Shown here in pieces: positions 28,967-38,456 of a stretch of 58,876 nt of DNA; the first letter of the stretch is position 1, and each line of letters starts with the position of its first letter. Source of the DNA: Chitinivibrionales bacterium (lineage in GTDB: Bacteria > Fibrobacterota > Chitinivibrionia > Chitinivibrionales > WJKA01); NCBI GenBank assembly GCA_014728215.1, contig WJLZ01000140.1:1-58876 (forward strand), given 5' to 3'. A model generated the notes under the pieces. It did not search any database. It was not told the DNA's origin and was given only the letters and a program-made list of their open reading frames with translations. The translations under genes and the position numbers were made by a program.

Positions 28967-31900
28967 TTATCGCAGCACGCCAATTTTGAGTTTTGTCAGT
29001 TTGCGATCATTATTATTGCTGATTGTTTCCACTATTGCCAGGTAGCTTCCGCTGCCGACATACCGTCCATTCATATTCCTGCCGTCCCAGATGAAATAGG
29101 ACTTATCCGAATTATCTTCTTTGACAAGCTTTGTCGAGGGGACAATCACATTACCGACAGCATCGAATACGGCTACAGTGCCCTCGAGTTCCGCATTCGG
29201 GTCCTTCGAGGATAGCTTGACAATAATGGCGGTACCATATCTGGATGCATTCTGTATGAATGATGGAAGGTTTGTTTTTCCGGGCTGGAATGGATTGTCG
29301 GACACGGAAACATCCAGCTTAACAGGACGCTTGCCTGTCTGCAGCAGAATCCGGCGGTTATTTTCGTTATCCTGTATGTTGCCGTAGATATCCTCCACAA
29401 AGTCTTTATGATTGATCCACATCGAATCCTGACTCGACGGATAATGAGCACCCTCGATTGATGAAACAATGTACCGATACTGTCGGCCGCCCCATGAGAG
29501 CGAATCCAGGACCATCGTGTATTCGGTTCCGGAGGATGTCTGGAGGAACAGGTAAGGACTCGATCCGTGGGAGGATGAAACGGTTTCGGAAAATTTCACA
29601 TCAAGGGTGTCGGGCATGGTTCCATCATTCTCATCTATTGCTCCCGGACGGAACGTTGCTTCGGCAAGAACCGGGGCAGCCGAATCTTCTACGGTTCCCT
29701 TTATTGTCGCGTTGTCAAAACCCGAATCGGTTACCGTTACATTCATTTCACCCGAGGTAATGCCGTCCACCGATTTCGTGAATGCTTCACGGAGATCCAC
29801 ACGGACCAGGCTGCTGTCATTTTTGGAATAGATGACTTTATCACCTCTCAGATCTAATGTATTATTGGTATTGGTCCAGGTGAAAGAGCACGACAGGGTT
29901 GACCAGTCTACGGCTTTGTTGAATGCAATCATGGCTGCATCAACGATTCCATCGGCATTCTCGTCGAGATACCAGGCTTTGCTGATGGATGCCGGAATCG
30001 GTTTCAGTGACAATTGCACCGGACGGTTCTCCGGATGAGCGCTGTTGCCGTAGGCATCGGTAAGCGGACCGTCGGAATTGATGCGAAGCTTGTCACCCGA
30101 CTCCGGAGCATTATCGCCTTCATCCTTGACAACAACCCGGATCGTCGTACCGATAATCTCGGTGTCGAAAACCGTCAGATCAACTTCAGATCCATCGGTG
30201 GCCTTTTCCAGTGTCAGCGATGCTCCCATCAGAAGTTCGAGTTTGATACTTTCGGTGAACGTGATAAAAAGCGTATCCGAACCGGGTTCAAGGCGTTCGA
30301 CCAGTTGGGCGCTTGCTAAAAGCGGTCCGACACCATCACGTACGGCAAAGGGACTCTGTTCCGCTTTGATCTCGGGTGTTGATGGATCGTACCAGTAGTG
30401 TACGCCGAGAATATCGGTAGCGGTAAAGGTGGTAAGATCGGCCGGGAACGGATCGGGGAGCTTGACCGTTATGTGGCGTTTGTTTGACGGGTCGAGAGTG
30501 ATACCGTATACAATCGTTTTCTTTGTGTCATCGCCCTTCGACGGCCAGTAGAGGACTATTGAGTCGGGTCTGGCCTGTAGTTCTTTAAGGTAATAGATAT
30601 CGAGACTGTCGACCTTGCCATAGCCGTTATTGGCATAAACTGTGGCTTTTTCTATTTCCGACGATTGCTTGCTGAAATAGATATTTTCCCGGTAGCCGCT
30701 TAAAATCGTGTTATCGGATACGGGTTCGACCGTAATATTTCCGTTGTTGACAATTCCCGTACCCCGCAGCCAGATCGTCGTCTCGCCGTTCAGGAGTGAG
30801 AAGGTGTAATCGGGAATTGTATCATCGGGTGAGGAAGATCCATAGACAGCAATTCCCGAGCTTACGTTCACGGAAAACTCTGTAGTTCGTTCGGTGAGTA
30901 TATCGCTTCCATCGGTGCCGGCACGAACAACAACCGGATACCGTTCGGGGCCTGCGGCTCCACGAAGCTCGACTGACGCATTGTACGATGCCGTATCGGA
31001 GTAGAATACCCAGAACTTATCACGGGCTTTTCCTACCTTGAGATCGGCCTGGTCGGTATGGCCGGTTGCAGCAAGCGTTGCGGTGAGCGTAAAGACTTCA
31101 TCGAGCCCGCCGTTGGTCACCTTGGCGTTAAACATGATAGCGCCGGTGGTATCGGTCAACCCCGATGATGGCCCATCGATATCGCCGATTGAGGGCTGCT
31201 CACTGGTAATGGAAACCTGGGTTTTCTGATCGATTTTATTGTCGAACCGGTCGTATACCTGAAGGGATACATCGTAAATCTGTCCCGGATCGATTACCGG
31301 CGGTTGAGAGCCGGCAACTGTTTTTGACGGCGGGTCTTCGAAGATGACCTTGTCCGGGTCGCCGGGAAGGATGCGTATTGCATCGGAAGCACCGAAAAAC
31401 GCCAGATTGTTGCCTTCACTGATATCAGTCCACAATCCTGATGCCATCACATACTCCAGGCCGCCGTCGGGTACTTTGGTAAACACAGCCGGTTTGGTAA
31501 CACTTATTTCGATACCCTCGGGAAGAGAAAACACTTCGAATTGATGGGTCAGTAAATCAAAGCCCGAATTGAGACTTACTTCGACAGGATCGATTTTAGA
31601 TGCGAAAGAGGTCCCATCAGCTTTTAATGCTTCTATTTTAAGTTTTACCGTGTCCCCGGCTTGTACTTCACTGAGCTGGGTCGTGCCGGCGATATCGAGT
31701 ACGGTCACTTTGAGCGAATAATCCATTTTCCGGTAAGGCATAAAGCCGACCGTCGAGGTCACCAGATTACCGTTTTCATCGGTGCCTTCAATAATAATTT
31801 CAAAGAAGGCATAGTATTCATCATCACTACGGCTGGGAACGGTAACGGTAAAAGTGTTTTGTCCGATTTTTACCGCTTTTGATGGGATTGAAGTTTCGAT

Positions 31901-33607
31901 AATATCCGATGCGGGGATGGGTTTTACATTGCCGCCGAAAGGATCAGCCTGAAACCCGACATTTTTGATAAAGCGGAAATATTTCACTTTCGGGTTATTG
32001 AATGTGCCTTCCATGACCTTTAGGTCGAAACGCATTGTTGCATCCGTTCCATTGATAATCAATGGTGCAAGTGGTTTGATAGTGGCAACAGTCGTCGGCG
32101 TGCCGCCAAAGGGGATCGCTCCCAGATCGGCAATGGTGCCGTCGGCATCCCGGACACCAGCTTCGGGCCACCCCTGATCGATTATAAATTGCTTGACCAG
32201 CGGATCATCCCAGTCGGGAACGAGAAAGTCGGGGCTTGCAGGATCGGTAGATTTGAACGGTGTTTCAAACCAGCGGATATTGGCTTCGGCTGGAAATGGC
32301 TTGCCGCTTTGGCCGATAATTTTATTGCCGGGAATCCTCATGCCCGTAACCGATTTCGTTACCGTGCCGGTGCTGAGGTCAAGATCGTGGCTGATAGTAA
32401 TCTGCTCAACCTCACCGAAATCGTTCATGATACGTACTTCGTAGGTAGTGAGAGTCTCCTTGACCATCGCCTGTATCCCCTGGTCATACTCCTGAACTTC
32501 GACAGTACGCGGGGTGGGTTTCCGGGTCTGCGCCGCATACACAGAATGCTTCATTCGATTGATAAATGCATGATCCAGTTTATGGAATGGATTCTGAAAG
32601 TTGGGATCGTCGCTCCAGTAGGTATGAGGTTTTCCGTATATATTGTTGAAAATCAGGTGCTGTGATCCCGGTCTCCAGTGACCGCTGAAAACGAGAAAGT
32701 TATGCCGGAATGTATTATTGTAAATCGCAAGCGGGCTCAATGCATGGTCCTTGAACCAGAGCGCACCACCGGGGTGGTTATTGCCGTCCGAGGTCAGACC
32801 TTTGACTTCTTTCGCAGTCGCGTTGTCGGGATGATGGTTTTCATAAATGAGGTTGTAGCGAAGTACCGAACCCAGGTCCCAGGTTGACTCGAAAAATATA
32901 CCCCATGAGTTATCGTGAATTCTGTTCTGCTCGATCAGGTGATTACCGCTCTTTGCAAAGCCGGAAAGGGGCACTACATTCCAGGGCTCGATATCGGCAG
33001 GATTGGCATTGGCAAAAATACCACCTTCATTACGGTCTTTAACGTTGATACCGATATAGGCATTGCTGATATCGCAATTGCGAATGATTATATCACCCGA
33101 AAGCCACAGATTAACTGCTGTATTTCCGTGCTGAAGAGGCCATTTACATTGTACACTACCTTCATCCCAGATCCCGTTTGCTCCAAAGGGATACACACCA
33201 CCACCGTCGATTTTGATACCATCGATAGTGATATTCCGCGTCCTGAGCGTGCGAAGCGCACCGTTCCGGTCGAAATCGATTGTTTCCTCGTTATGCGCTT
33301 CATTGCAAGTGGTCGGATGGACATGATCTGTATCCTGCCACTTAATGGTCGGCTTACTCTGCGATTCCGGGTTTTCCGATGTCAGCAGAAGTCCGGCTTT
33401 GGAGCTGTCGATCGTTACCTGCTCTTCGTAGACTGCATTGTCGAGGATTTTGACAATGTCATTCTTACCCGCAGCATCCACGGCATCCTGTATCGATGTA
33501 TATGCCCCGCGGCCGTCTTTTGAAACCGTAAATGTTTTCGCCACGAGGGTAGTGGAGAGGGCGAAAACCAGCAAAACTGCTGATAATTGTTTTGAGTATC
33601 GTTTCAT
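28967..33607 (-). CDS. Secreted parallel beta-helix protein with long C-terminal module
   Basis: 1,546 residues with a signal peptide (cleavage near TTLVA) and AGAGG upstream of the ATG at 33607. Residues ~25-330 form a right-handed beta-helix of the pectate-lyase-like type (AYTSIQDAVDAA; IIIRNCDISNAYIGINV; LIEQNRIHDNSWGIFFE; LAIYNNTFRHN). No catalytic Arg/Asp arrangement could be assigned. The middle contains Big/FN3-like domains. From about residue 1000 to the end it shares a module with the 1,916-residue GH9: a YGKVDSLDIYYLKE segment, a DENADGIVDAAMIAF Asp-rich (possibly calcium-binding) segment, and the tail GRYVGSGSYLAIVE...LKIGVLR. Probably a surface polysaccharide-binding protein or lyase. 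Confidence 0.75.
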   Translation of the reverse strand: MKRYSKQLSAVLLVFALSTTLVAKTFTVSKDGRGAYTSIQDAVDAAGKNDIVKILDNAVYEEQVTIDSSKAGLLLTSENPESQSKPTIKWQDTDHVHPTTCNEAHNEETIDFDRNGALRTLRTRNITIDGIKIDGGGVYPFGANGIWDEGSVQCKWPLQHGNTAVNLWLSGDIIIRNCDISNAYIGINVKDRNEGGIFANANPADIEPWNVVPLSGFAKSGNHLIEQNRIHDNSWGIFFESTWDLGSVLRYNLIYENHHPDNATAKEVKGLTSDGNNHPGGALWFKDHALSPLAIYNNTFRHNFLVFSGHWRPGSQHLIFNNIYGKPHTYWSDDPNFQNPFHKLDHAFINRMKHSVYAAQTRKPTPRTVEVQEYDQGIQAMVKETLTTYEVRIMNDFGEVEQITISHDLDLSTGTVTKSVTGMRIPGNKIIGQSGKPFPAEANIRWFETPFKSTDPASPDFLVPDWDDPLVKQFIIDQGWPEAGVRDADGTIADLGAIPFGGTPTTVATIKPLAPLIINGTDATMRFDLKVMEGTFNNPKVKYFRFIKNVGFQADPFGGNVKPIPASDIIETSIPSKAVKIGQNTFTVTVPSRSDDEYYAFFEIIIEGTDENGNLVTSTVGFMPYRKMDYSLKVTVLDIAGTTQLSEVQAGDTVKLKIEALKADGTSFASKIDPVEVSLNSGFDLLTHQFEVFSLPEGIEISVTKPAVFTKVPDGGLEYVMASGLWTDISEGNNLAFFGASDAIRILPGDPDKVIFEDPPSKTVAGSQPPVIDPGQIYDVSLQVYDRFDNKIDQKTQVSITSEQPSIGDIDGPSSGLTDTTGAIMFNAKVTNGGLDEVFTLTATLAATGHTDQADLKVGKARDKFWVFYSDTASYNASVELRGAAGPERYPVVVRAGTDGSDILTERTTEFSVNVSSGIAVYGSSSPDDTIPDYTFSLLNGETTIWLRGTGIVNNGNITVEPVSDNTILSGYRENIYFSKQSSEIEKATVYANNGYGKVDSLDIYYLKELQARPDSIVLYWPSKGDDTKKTIVYGITLDPSNKRHITVKLPDPFPADLTTFTATDILGVHYWYDPSTPEIKAEQSPFAVRDGVGPLLASAQLVERLEPGSDTLFITFTESIKLELLMGASLTLEKATDGSEVDLTVFDTEIIGTTIRVVVKDEGDNAPESGDKLRINSDGPLTDAYGNSAHPENRPVQLSLKPIPASISKAWYLDENADGIVDAAMIAFNKAVDWSTLSCSFTWTNTNNTLDLRGDKVIYSKNDSSLVRVDLREAFTKSVDGITSGEMNVTVTDSGFDNATIKGTVEDSAAPVLAEATFRPGAIDENDGTMPDTLDVKFSETVSSSHGSSPYLFLQTSSGTEYTMVLDSLSWGGRQYRYIVSSIEGAHYPSSQDSMWINHKDFVEDIYGNIQDNENNRRILLQTGKRPVKLDVSVSDNPFQPGKTNLPSFIQNASRYGTAIIVKLSSKDPNAELEGTVAVFDAVGNVIVPSTKLVKEDNSDKSYFIWDGRNMNGRYVGSGSYLAIVETISNNNDRKLTKLKIGVLR

Positions 33608-33873
33608 AAATGAGCCTCTGCTAAGTACTGGCGTAAAAAAAAGCGGATTTTGTGTTTTCTATTTTGTGGTAGTAAGTTTGCGAAAGGTTCAAAAGTTGGG
33701 AAAGATGGGGAGATTTGGAGTGATGGAGCGACGCACTGAGTTTATCGAAGTGTGTTGGAGTGTGATGGAGTGATGCACGGTGCAGCGCGGGGCAGGCTCA
33801 GTACAAGCCGCCCCAAACCGCTGCTTAAAAATTCTTTTATCCTCGTATAGTATCCTTCTTTTCCTCATCCCCC
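33608..33873. repeat. Intergenic region with GGAGTGATGG and CTGAG...TCGAAG repeats
   Basis: A gene-free stretch between two minus-strand genes. At 33716-33774 GGAGTGATGGAG units flank a CACTGAG-(N4)-TCGAAGTG element of the kind widely dispersed in bacterial intergenic DNA. At about 33792-33800 GGCAGGCTCAGT matches part of another copy at 41296-41341. The bases just after the GH8 stop codon carry TGAGGGGGATGAGGAAA, also found after the largest GH9 gene. Confidence 0.55.
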
Positions 33874-36333
33874 TCACCAGGCAATTTGCGTTGCCGCATG
33901 CGATCCAAGGCAATTGCCGGTATTATCGAATACTTTGACCGAAATAATCGCAAAATCAAGGCCCTCTGCGAACCGATTCAAAGGAATCGAATATTCCGGT
34001 TTTGGGCTGCGGAATCGGTACTTTTGCAGTAGTCTTCCCTGGACGGTAAACAGACCGGCTTCGATTATCGCTGCATTTGTATAATGAGGCGTGTGAATAA
34101 GAAGGCGTTTTCCGGTATTTTTGACGGCAAAGTCTGTATGATATGATGATTTCGGGTGGGGCTGATTAACTGGAGAAGGGCCATAGAGCGCCATGATATC
34201 GTCGCCGGGAACTTCAGCCGATTTGAATTTCACCTCCACATTATCGAGCCACAAGGTTCCACTGTTGCCGGTTTCGACCTGCCATTGGAATTTTTCTGTA
34301 ACGTGCGGATCCATGGTTGTCGAGGGCGACCAGGGTGGCGGTTGTAGAGCGGAAAGCAGTACGGCTTGCGTTTTCCATGATGATGATCCCGAAAGAGAAG
34401 TGAGATTATAGGCGTAATTGCTTATATTTGACGTTGCGAGCATGAATAACACATTGTTAATTCCCTCTGTTTTATAATCGAATGTTATGCTTTCAACATT
34501 GCTGAAATCCAGAGTTTCACCTTCCTTGGTAACGTTCAGGCCAACACCGGCGTATTGGTCGACAGTAAACTGGATCTGAATACCGTAGCCCGGGTTACCG
34601 ACATTCGGCTGGACCAGGTCGATGGCGTCGACAGGATTGGTTGTGGAAGTACCGTCGGTGCTTTTGTCATCGAACAGGTACCATGCGCCGTTCCATTCAC
34701 TGACAGTTGATCCGTTTTCGAGATCATGGACCATCAGTGTCGCACCCGGCTCAACCGAAGGTTTTTCGTGGGGCGTTACAATGGTGACCGTAGTGTTCAG
34801 ATTATCGGCAGGCGTTGTTTCATCGAGACCAACGACACTCAAGGCGGCCACAACCGATTCTTTGGTATAAAATCCCGCACCGTCCCATTGCGCGGATATC
34901 GTCATATCATTACCGCTGAAGGTTTCTGTTTTTCCGGATGTCTGGCTGGTCAGTTCGATACTCCATGATGCTGCTTTGTCGAGTTCGGCAGAAAAGGTAA
35001 CTGTTCCGGGAAAGGTCGCTTCAGTTGTATTTGCGCTCAGTGCGGAAACCAGCGTTACCGGCTCGGGCGGTTCGATCGATCCCTGCATATCGGCATAGAT
35101 ATTGGGGAATTGTCCTCCGACTGCGGCAAACCCCAGCAATGCAAGCGATTGTTTGTAATAGTATTTTTCATCCTGCAATGAACTCGATCCGAAAAAATCG
35201 CGTGATGTACCGACAATTTTTCCCATGACTTTAGGGTGAAGTCCTTTTGATGAATAGCCGATATCTTTAGAGCCAAGAATGGCACATGACCACATGGCAA
35301 CATTATCACACAAGCCTTTACTTTCCAGAACTGCCTGTCCGCTTTCGGTGTAGAGTGCCATCTGGGCGATCATGTAATTGATACTGGTTGTATTATTGTA
35401 TTCCGTCAGCGTGCCTTTGGAATTTTTACAATATGCTATGGCCCGGGGATCGTTGAACCACAAGGCATCCATAGCAATACGCCAGGGCGTACGAATAGCA
35501 TCGGGCCCCATACTCCGATCGCCGAAACTCGCATTTCCACCCGATGGCGTAATCCAGTTGGCGGCCTGACCATAATCATAACGGGGCATTTTATTGAGTA
35601 CCTGGTAGCATTTGTCGATAACGGGCGTAAAGTCGACTTCATTTTGATAGGCGTTAAAAACCTTGAGCCATGCAGTAGCAAAATAACTGGGATTGAGATT
35701 ATTGGTTCCATCTCCCCCCCAATTATCGCCCGGGAGAAGGTAATCATCCTGGGTCATGTTTGCCTTGATCGATTTGATTATTTCGAGGGCACGGGAGCCA
35801 TAGGTGACGCTGTTTTTGCTGTATGATTCCCACAATCCCTTTTTCTGAAGCTCATCGGCAAAAACCAGCGCGATGCCGATATCGAGATCGGCATCGGTTG
35901 CAGCACCCTGGGCGCCGGCGGGATAGTTCCAGATAAAATAAGATTGACGGCTATCGTTCCACATGTGTGTATTCGCCGCCTCAAATATTGTATTGAAAGT
36001 TTCCTGATCGTTATTGAGCAAAGCCAGAATCATTCCGTATCCCTGGCCCTCTGATACGGCTTCGTTTTGGCCGGTGAGTGAGTTGTTTTCCAGACGCTGA
36101 TGATTGACCAGGCCATTACTCATGAGAAATGTCGATTTGTAATAGGTCCACCCTTTTGCAATTTCACTTTTAAAAAAATCAGGATTGCCGTCCAGGTGAT
36201 CATTCAGCTCAGGCGAATAATATAGAGAATAATCATATGCTGCAGGACGGCTATAGGGGAGGTTCCAATTCGCCTGTGAAAGCGTAACGCCAGCAAGTAC
36301 CAGTATAATAATTGTATAGGTGCGGTGGTTCAT
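33874..36333 (-). CDS. GH8 endoglucanase-like enzyme with Ig-like and CBM11-like domains
   Basis: 819 residues; AGGAG lies six bases before the ATG at 36333 and a signal peptide ends near SQAN. The GH8 (alpha/alpha)6 domain spans ~25-400, with the family motif SEGQGYGMILAL holding the catalytic acid Glu95 and the TDADLDIGIAL motif (146-156). GH8 enzymes invert beta-1,4 or beta-1,3/1,4 glucans, xylan or chitosan; the exact specificity cannot be read here. A short Ig-like linker (~420-515) is followed by a CBM11/CIA30-like jelly roll (~525-705, MVHDLENGS start and TLWLDNVEVK end) and a degenerate sorting tail (LFTVQGRLLQ). It is transcribed away from the double-CBM gene, from a shared promoter region. 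Confidence 0.9.
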   Translation of the reverse strand: MNHRTYTIIILVLAGVTLSQANWNLPYSRPAAYDYSLYYSPELNDHLDGNPDFFKSEIAKGWTYYKSTFLMSNGLVNHQRLENNSLTGQNEAVSEGQGYGMILALLNNDQETFNTIFEAANTHMWNDSRQSYFIWNYPAGAQGAATDADLDIGIALVFADELQKKGLWESYSKNSVTYGSRALEIIKSIKANMTQDDYLLPGDNWGGDGTNNLNPSYFATAWLKVFNAYQNEVDFTPVIDKCYQVLNKMPRYDYGQAANWITPSGGNASFGDRSMGPDAIRTPWRIAMDALWFNDPRAIAYCKNSKGTLTEYNNTTSINYMIAQMALYTESGQAVLESKGLCDNVAMWSCAILGSKDIGYSSKGLHPKVMGKIVGTSRDFFGSSSLQDEKYYYKQSLALLGFAAVGGQFPNIYADMQGSIEPPEPVTLVSALSANTTEATFPGTVTFSAELDKAASWSIELTSQTSGKTETFSGNDMTISAQWDGAGFYTKESVVAALSVVGLDETTPADNLNTTVTIVTPHEKPSVEPGATLMVHDLENGSTVSEWNGAWYLFDDKSTDGTSTTNPVDAIDLVQPNVGNPGYGIQIQFTVDQYAGVGLNVTKEGETLDFSNVESITFDYKTEGINNVLFMLATSNISNYAYNLTSLSGSSSWKTQAVLLSALQPPPWSPSTTMDPHVTEKFQWQVETGNSGTLWLDNVEVKFKSAEVPGDDIMALYGPSPVNQPHPKSSYHTDFAVKNTGKRLLIHTPHYTNAAIIEAGLFTVQGRLLQKYRFRSPKPEYSIPLNRFAEGLDFAIISVKVFDNTGNCLGSHAATQIAW

Positions 36334-36535
36334 ATGTACTCCTGCATGGTTTAATGTGCCTTAGTGTGGATTTTTTTTGCCTTGAATTTTTAGTAGTCAA
36401 ATTTACCCGCATGGTTCGGATTGATTGTTTATCGGCTTTTTGTGAACCCTCCCTGAACAACTTGTCACTAATTTAACATGCGGCGAAAATTTTCGAATAA
36501 TCAAATATTCACTTATTGAAAGGAGCGGCCGAAGT
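36334..36535. promoter_or_regulatory. Shared divergent promoter region with a 12-bp palindrome
   Basis: These 202 bases separate the GH8 gene (-) and the double-CBM gene (+). A perfect palindrome CGAAAATTTTCG lies at 36484-36495, 40 bases before the + strand start, placed like an operator. A TTGTCA near 36459 could be a -35 box for the + gene but no matching -10 is clear. AGGAG at 36521-36525 serves the + gene. Co-regulation of both genes is plausible. Confidence 0.4.
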
Positions 36536-38218
36536 ATGATTACTATTCAGAAATGGCTCAAATGTTTTTCTATTGTCGGAGTTGTCCTGTGTTACGCAGG
36601 TGTGGCATTTGGACAGCAGTCGGTTATCGATGACCTTGAGGGAGGTACCAATCAGAACAAATTCCTCCAGTACTGGTACTATTATGATGATTGTGAGGAC
36701 GGCGGTGATTCAAAGATTACCAATGCTGCAAATTTCGATCCCACAATATGCGGTGCGGGCAAATATGAGTTTGCTCCAACTGAAACTGAAGGATATAACG
36801 GTACCAACGGTGCTAAAATAGAATATGAAATGGGAACTACCGAGCCGACCTGCGGACCTGCCTGTACATATGGTAATATGGTGGGTATGGGAACCATGCT
36901 TGCCGCTGAAGGCGATGTTCTTGATATTACCGGTGCAGAAACCATTACATTCATGGCAAAAGCATCAGCGCCCATGACCGTCATTGTCGAAGTCGCAAGC
37001 GCATCAGTTCTCGATTTTGCTTATCATTACAGTGAATTCGATATCGGTACCACTTGGGAAGAATACACAATCGACCTTACCGACCAGGGCATTACTTTCC
37101 GTCAATACGACTGGACCCAGGATCCCGTTGATTTCGATCCGGCAACAGTCGAAAAGATCCAGTGGAAAATTTCCATGGACTACCAGACAAACCCGACAAC
37201 AGGCTCACTTATTGTTGATGATGTCATCGTTGATGGATACGAGTTCAAGAGCCCCCTTGTATGCTGGGATTGTCTTGAGAGTGCCGGTTCCTGGGGAGCT
37301 ACCGTCGATGGCTTTACGCTTTCGGATTTTGACGGCAAAACTCCCAATAAAAACAGCGTAGGATATTACTGGTATTGTTACAATGACGCCGAAGGACGGG
37401 CTGTTTCCGATGCTACTGAATATTCAAATATTTTTGGTGGCGTTACTCCCAATGATACCGACCCGACCAAGCCGATCATCCTTATTGACGGGAACGGTCA
37501 GGTAGGTGATGGCGCATATGTTGAATTCGAGCTTGGACCATCATACGATCAAAACGGCCAGACAATCAAACCCTTTGTTGGAATCGGTACCATGCTCGCC
37601 GACAACCTGCTGACTTCATTTTATAATGCAGAGGCTGCAGGAGCCGATGGCATTTACTTTGATTATAAAACGTCCGGCGATGTCGACAATATTCGCTTTG
37701 AAATCAAAGCAAATAAAGATTACGGTAATGAAGGTATCGTTCATCAGACACTGCTTCCCGGCACCGACGGCGCCTGGCAGGGTGCACGGGTACTGTGGGA
37801 CGACCTTTACCTGCCCGCCTGGGATGATGTAGCGCTTCTTCCTGATAAGAGTCTGAAAATATCCGAACTCGAAAAGGCACAATGGGCTTTCCAGGGTTCA
37901 CCCAATGCATCAGGATCCATAGCGGTTGATAATGTTGGATTTATCGGTGCATCGGATGTCGGTGTGGTCAACTTTGCAAAATCGACCCACAAACAAGGAT
38001 TGACAATAGATCATACGCGGAATGAACTGCGCTTTGAAATGCCTGCAGGCGCCAAAGCGGCACATGTCGAACTGATATCGGCACAGGGCCGCCGGGTTGC
38101 TCAGGCTGGAAACGGCAGCTTCTCGATTCCTCTCGGTCTGGTCTCGAGCGGTATGTATGTACTTCGGGTACAATCGGACAATAACGTGAAAACAGTTCCG
38201 CTGTCAATTATTAAATAA
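36536..38218 (+). CDS. Secreted protein with two CBM11/CIA30-like domains and no catalytic domain
   Basis: 560 residues with a signal peptide cleaved near GVAFGQ. Two jelly-roll domains follow: ~28-235 (starts VIDDLEGGTNQNKFLQYWYY and ends SLIVDDVIVDGYEF) and ~255-480 (FTLSDFDGKT... ending GSIAVDNVGFIG). These start and end motifs are those of CBM11-like beta-glucan-binding and CIA30-like modules. No glycosidase domain is present. The last ~65 residues are a Por-type tail (AHVELISAQGRRVAQ; GLVSSGMYVLRVQ). A good ribosome site and a strong terminator bracket the gene, so it is a single transcription unit. Likely a surface cellulose/beta-glucan-binding or scaffolding protein. Confidence 0.8.
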   Translation: MITIQKWLKCFSIVGVVLCYAGVAFGQQSVIDDLEGGTNQNKFLQYWYYYDDCEDGGDSKITNAANFDPTICGAGKYEFAPTETEGYNGTNGAKIEYEMGTTEPTCGPACTYGNMVGMGTMLAAEGDVLDITGAETITFMAKASAPMTVIVEVASASVLDFAYHYSEFDIGTTWEEYTIDLTDQGITFRQYDWTQDPVDFDPATVEKIQWKISMDYQTNPTTGSLIVDDVIVDGYEFKSPLVCWDCLESAGSWGATVDGFTLSDFDGKTPNKNSVGYYWYCYNDAEGRAVSDATEYSNIFGGVTPNDTDPTKPIILIDGNGQVGDGAYVEFELGPSYDQNGQTIKPFVGIGTMLADNLLTSFYNAEAAGADGIYFDYKTSGDVDNIRFEIKANKDYGNEGIVHQTLLPGTDGAWQGARVLWDDLYLPAWDDVALLPDKSLKISELEKAQWAFQGSPNASGSIAVDNVGFIGASDVGVVNFAKSTHKQGLTIDHTRNELRFEMPAGAKAAHVELISAQGRRVAQAGNGSFSIPLGLVSSGMYVLRVQSDNNVKTVPLSIIK

Positions 38219-38245
38219 GCAAACTCACTGCTTTTACCCCCCCCA

Positions 38246-38289
38246 GCCTCTACGCTCAAAACCCCTTTGAGCGGAGAGGCTTTTTTTTT
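38246..38289 (+). terminator. Strong intrinsic terminator after the double-CBM gene
   Basis: A 15-bp stem (38246-38260 with 38266-38280, one A/G mismatch) closes a five-base ACCCC loop and is followed by nine T residues at 38281-38289. It starts 27 bases after the stop codon at 38218. This is a textbook rho-independent terminator on the plus strand. Confidence 0.95.
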
Positions 38290-38302
38290 ATGAAGAAAAG
38301 GA

Positions 38303-38365
38303 GTGGTGGAGTGATGGAATAGTGGAGTGATGGGGTTACACTACTCCAATACTCCAACACTCCAC
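38303..38365. repeat. GTGGAGTGATGG repeats forming an imperfect inverted repeat
   Basis: Direct GTGGAGTG-type units occur at about 38305-38315 and 38322-38333; the second is mirrored by CCAACACTCCAC at 38354-38365 with one mismatch, forming a hairpin-capable inverted repeat of 12 bp with a 20-base loop. The same GGAGTGATGG word occurs in the gene-free stretch at 33716-33774, so it is a dispersed intergenic repeat. Confidence 0.6.
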
Positions 38366-38456
38366 TCTTTATTTCCGATGAACCGGGGAGCTTCCGGCCG
38401 CCACTAAAATTATAAGGCACAATCTAAATCTCTTATTTAACCAGCACCGGATTATT

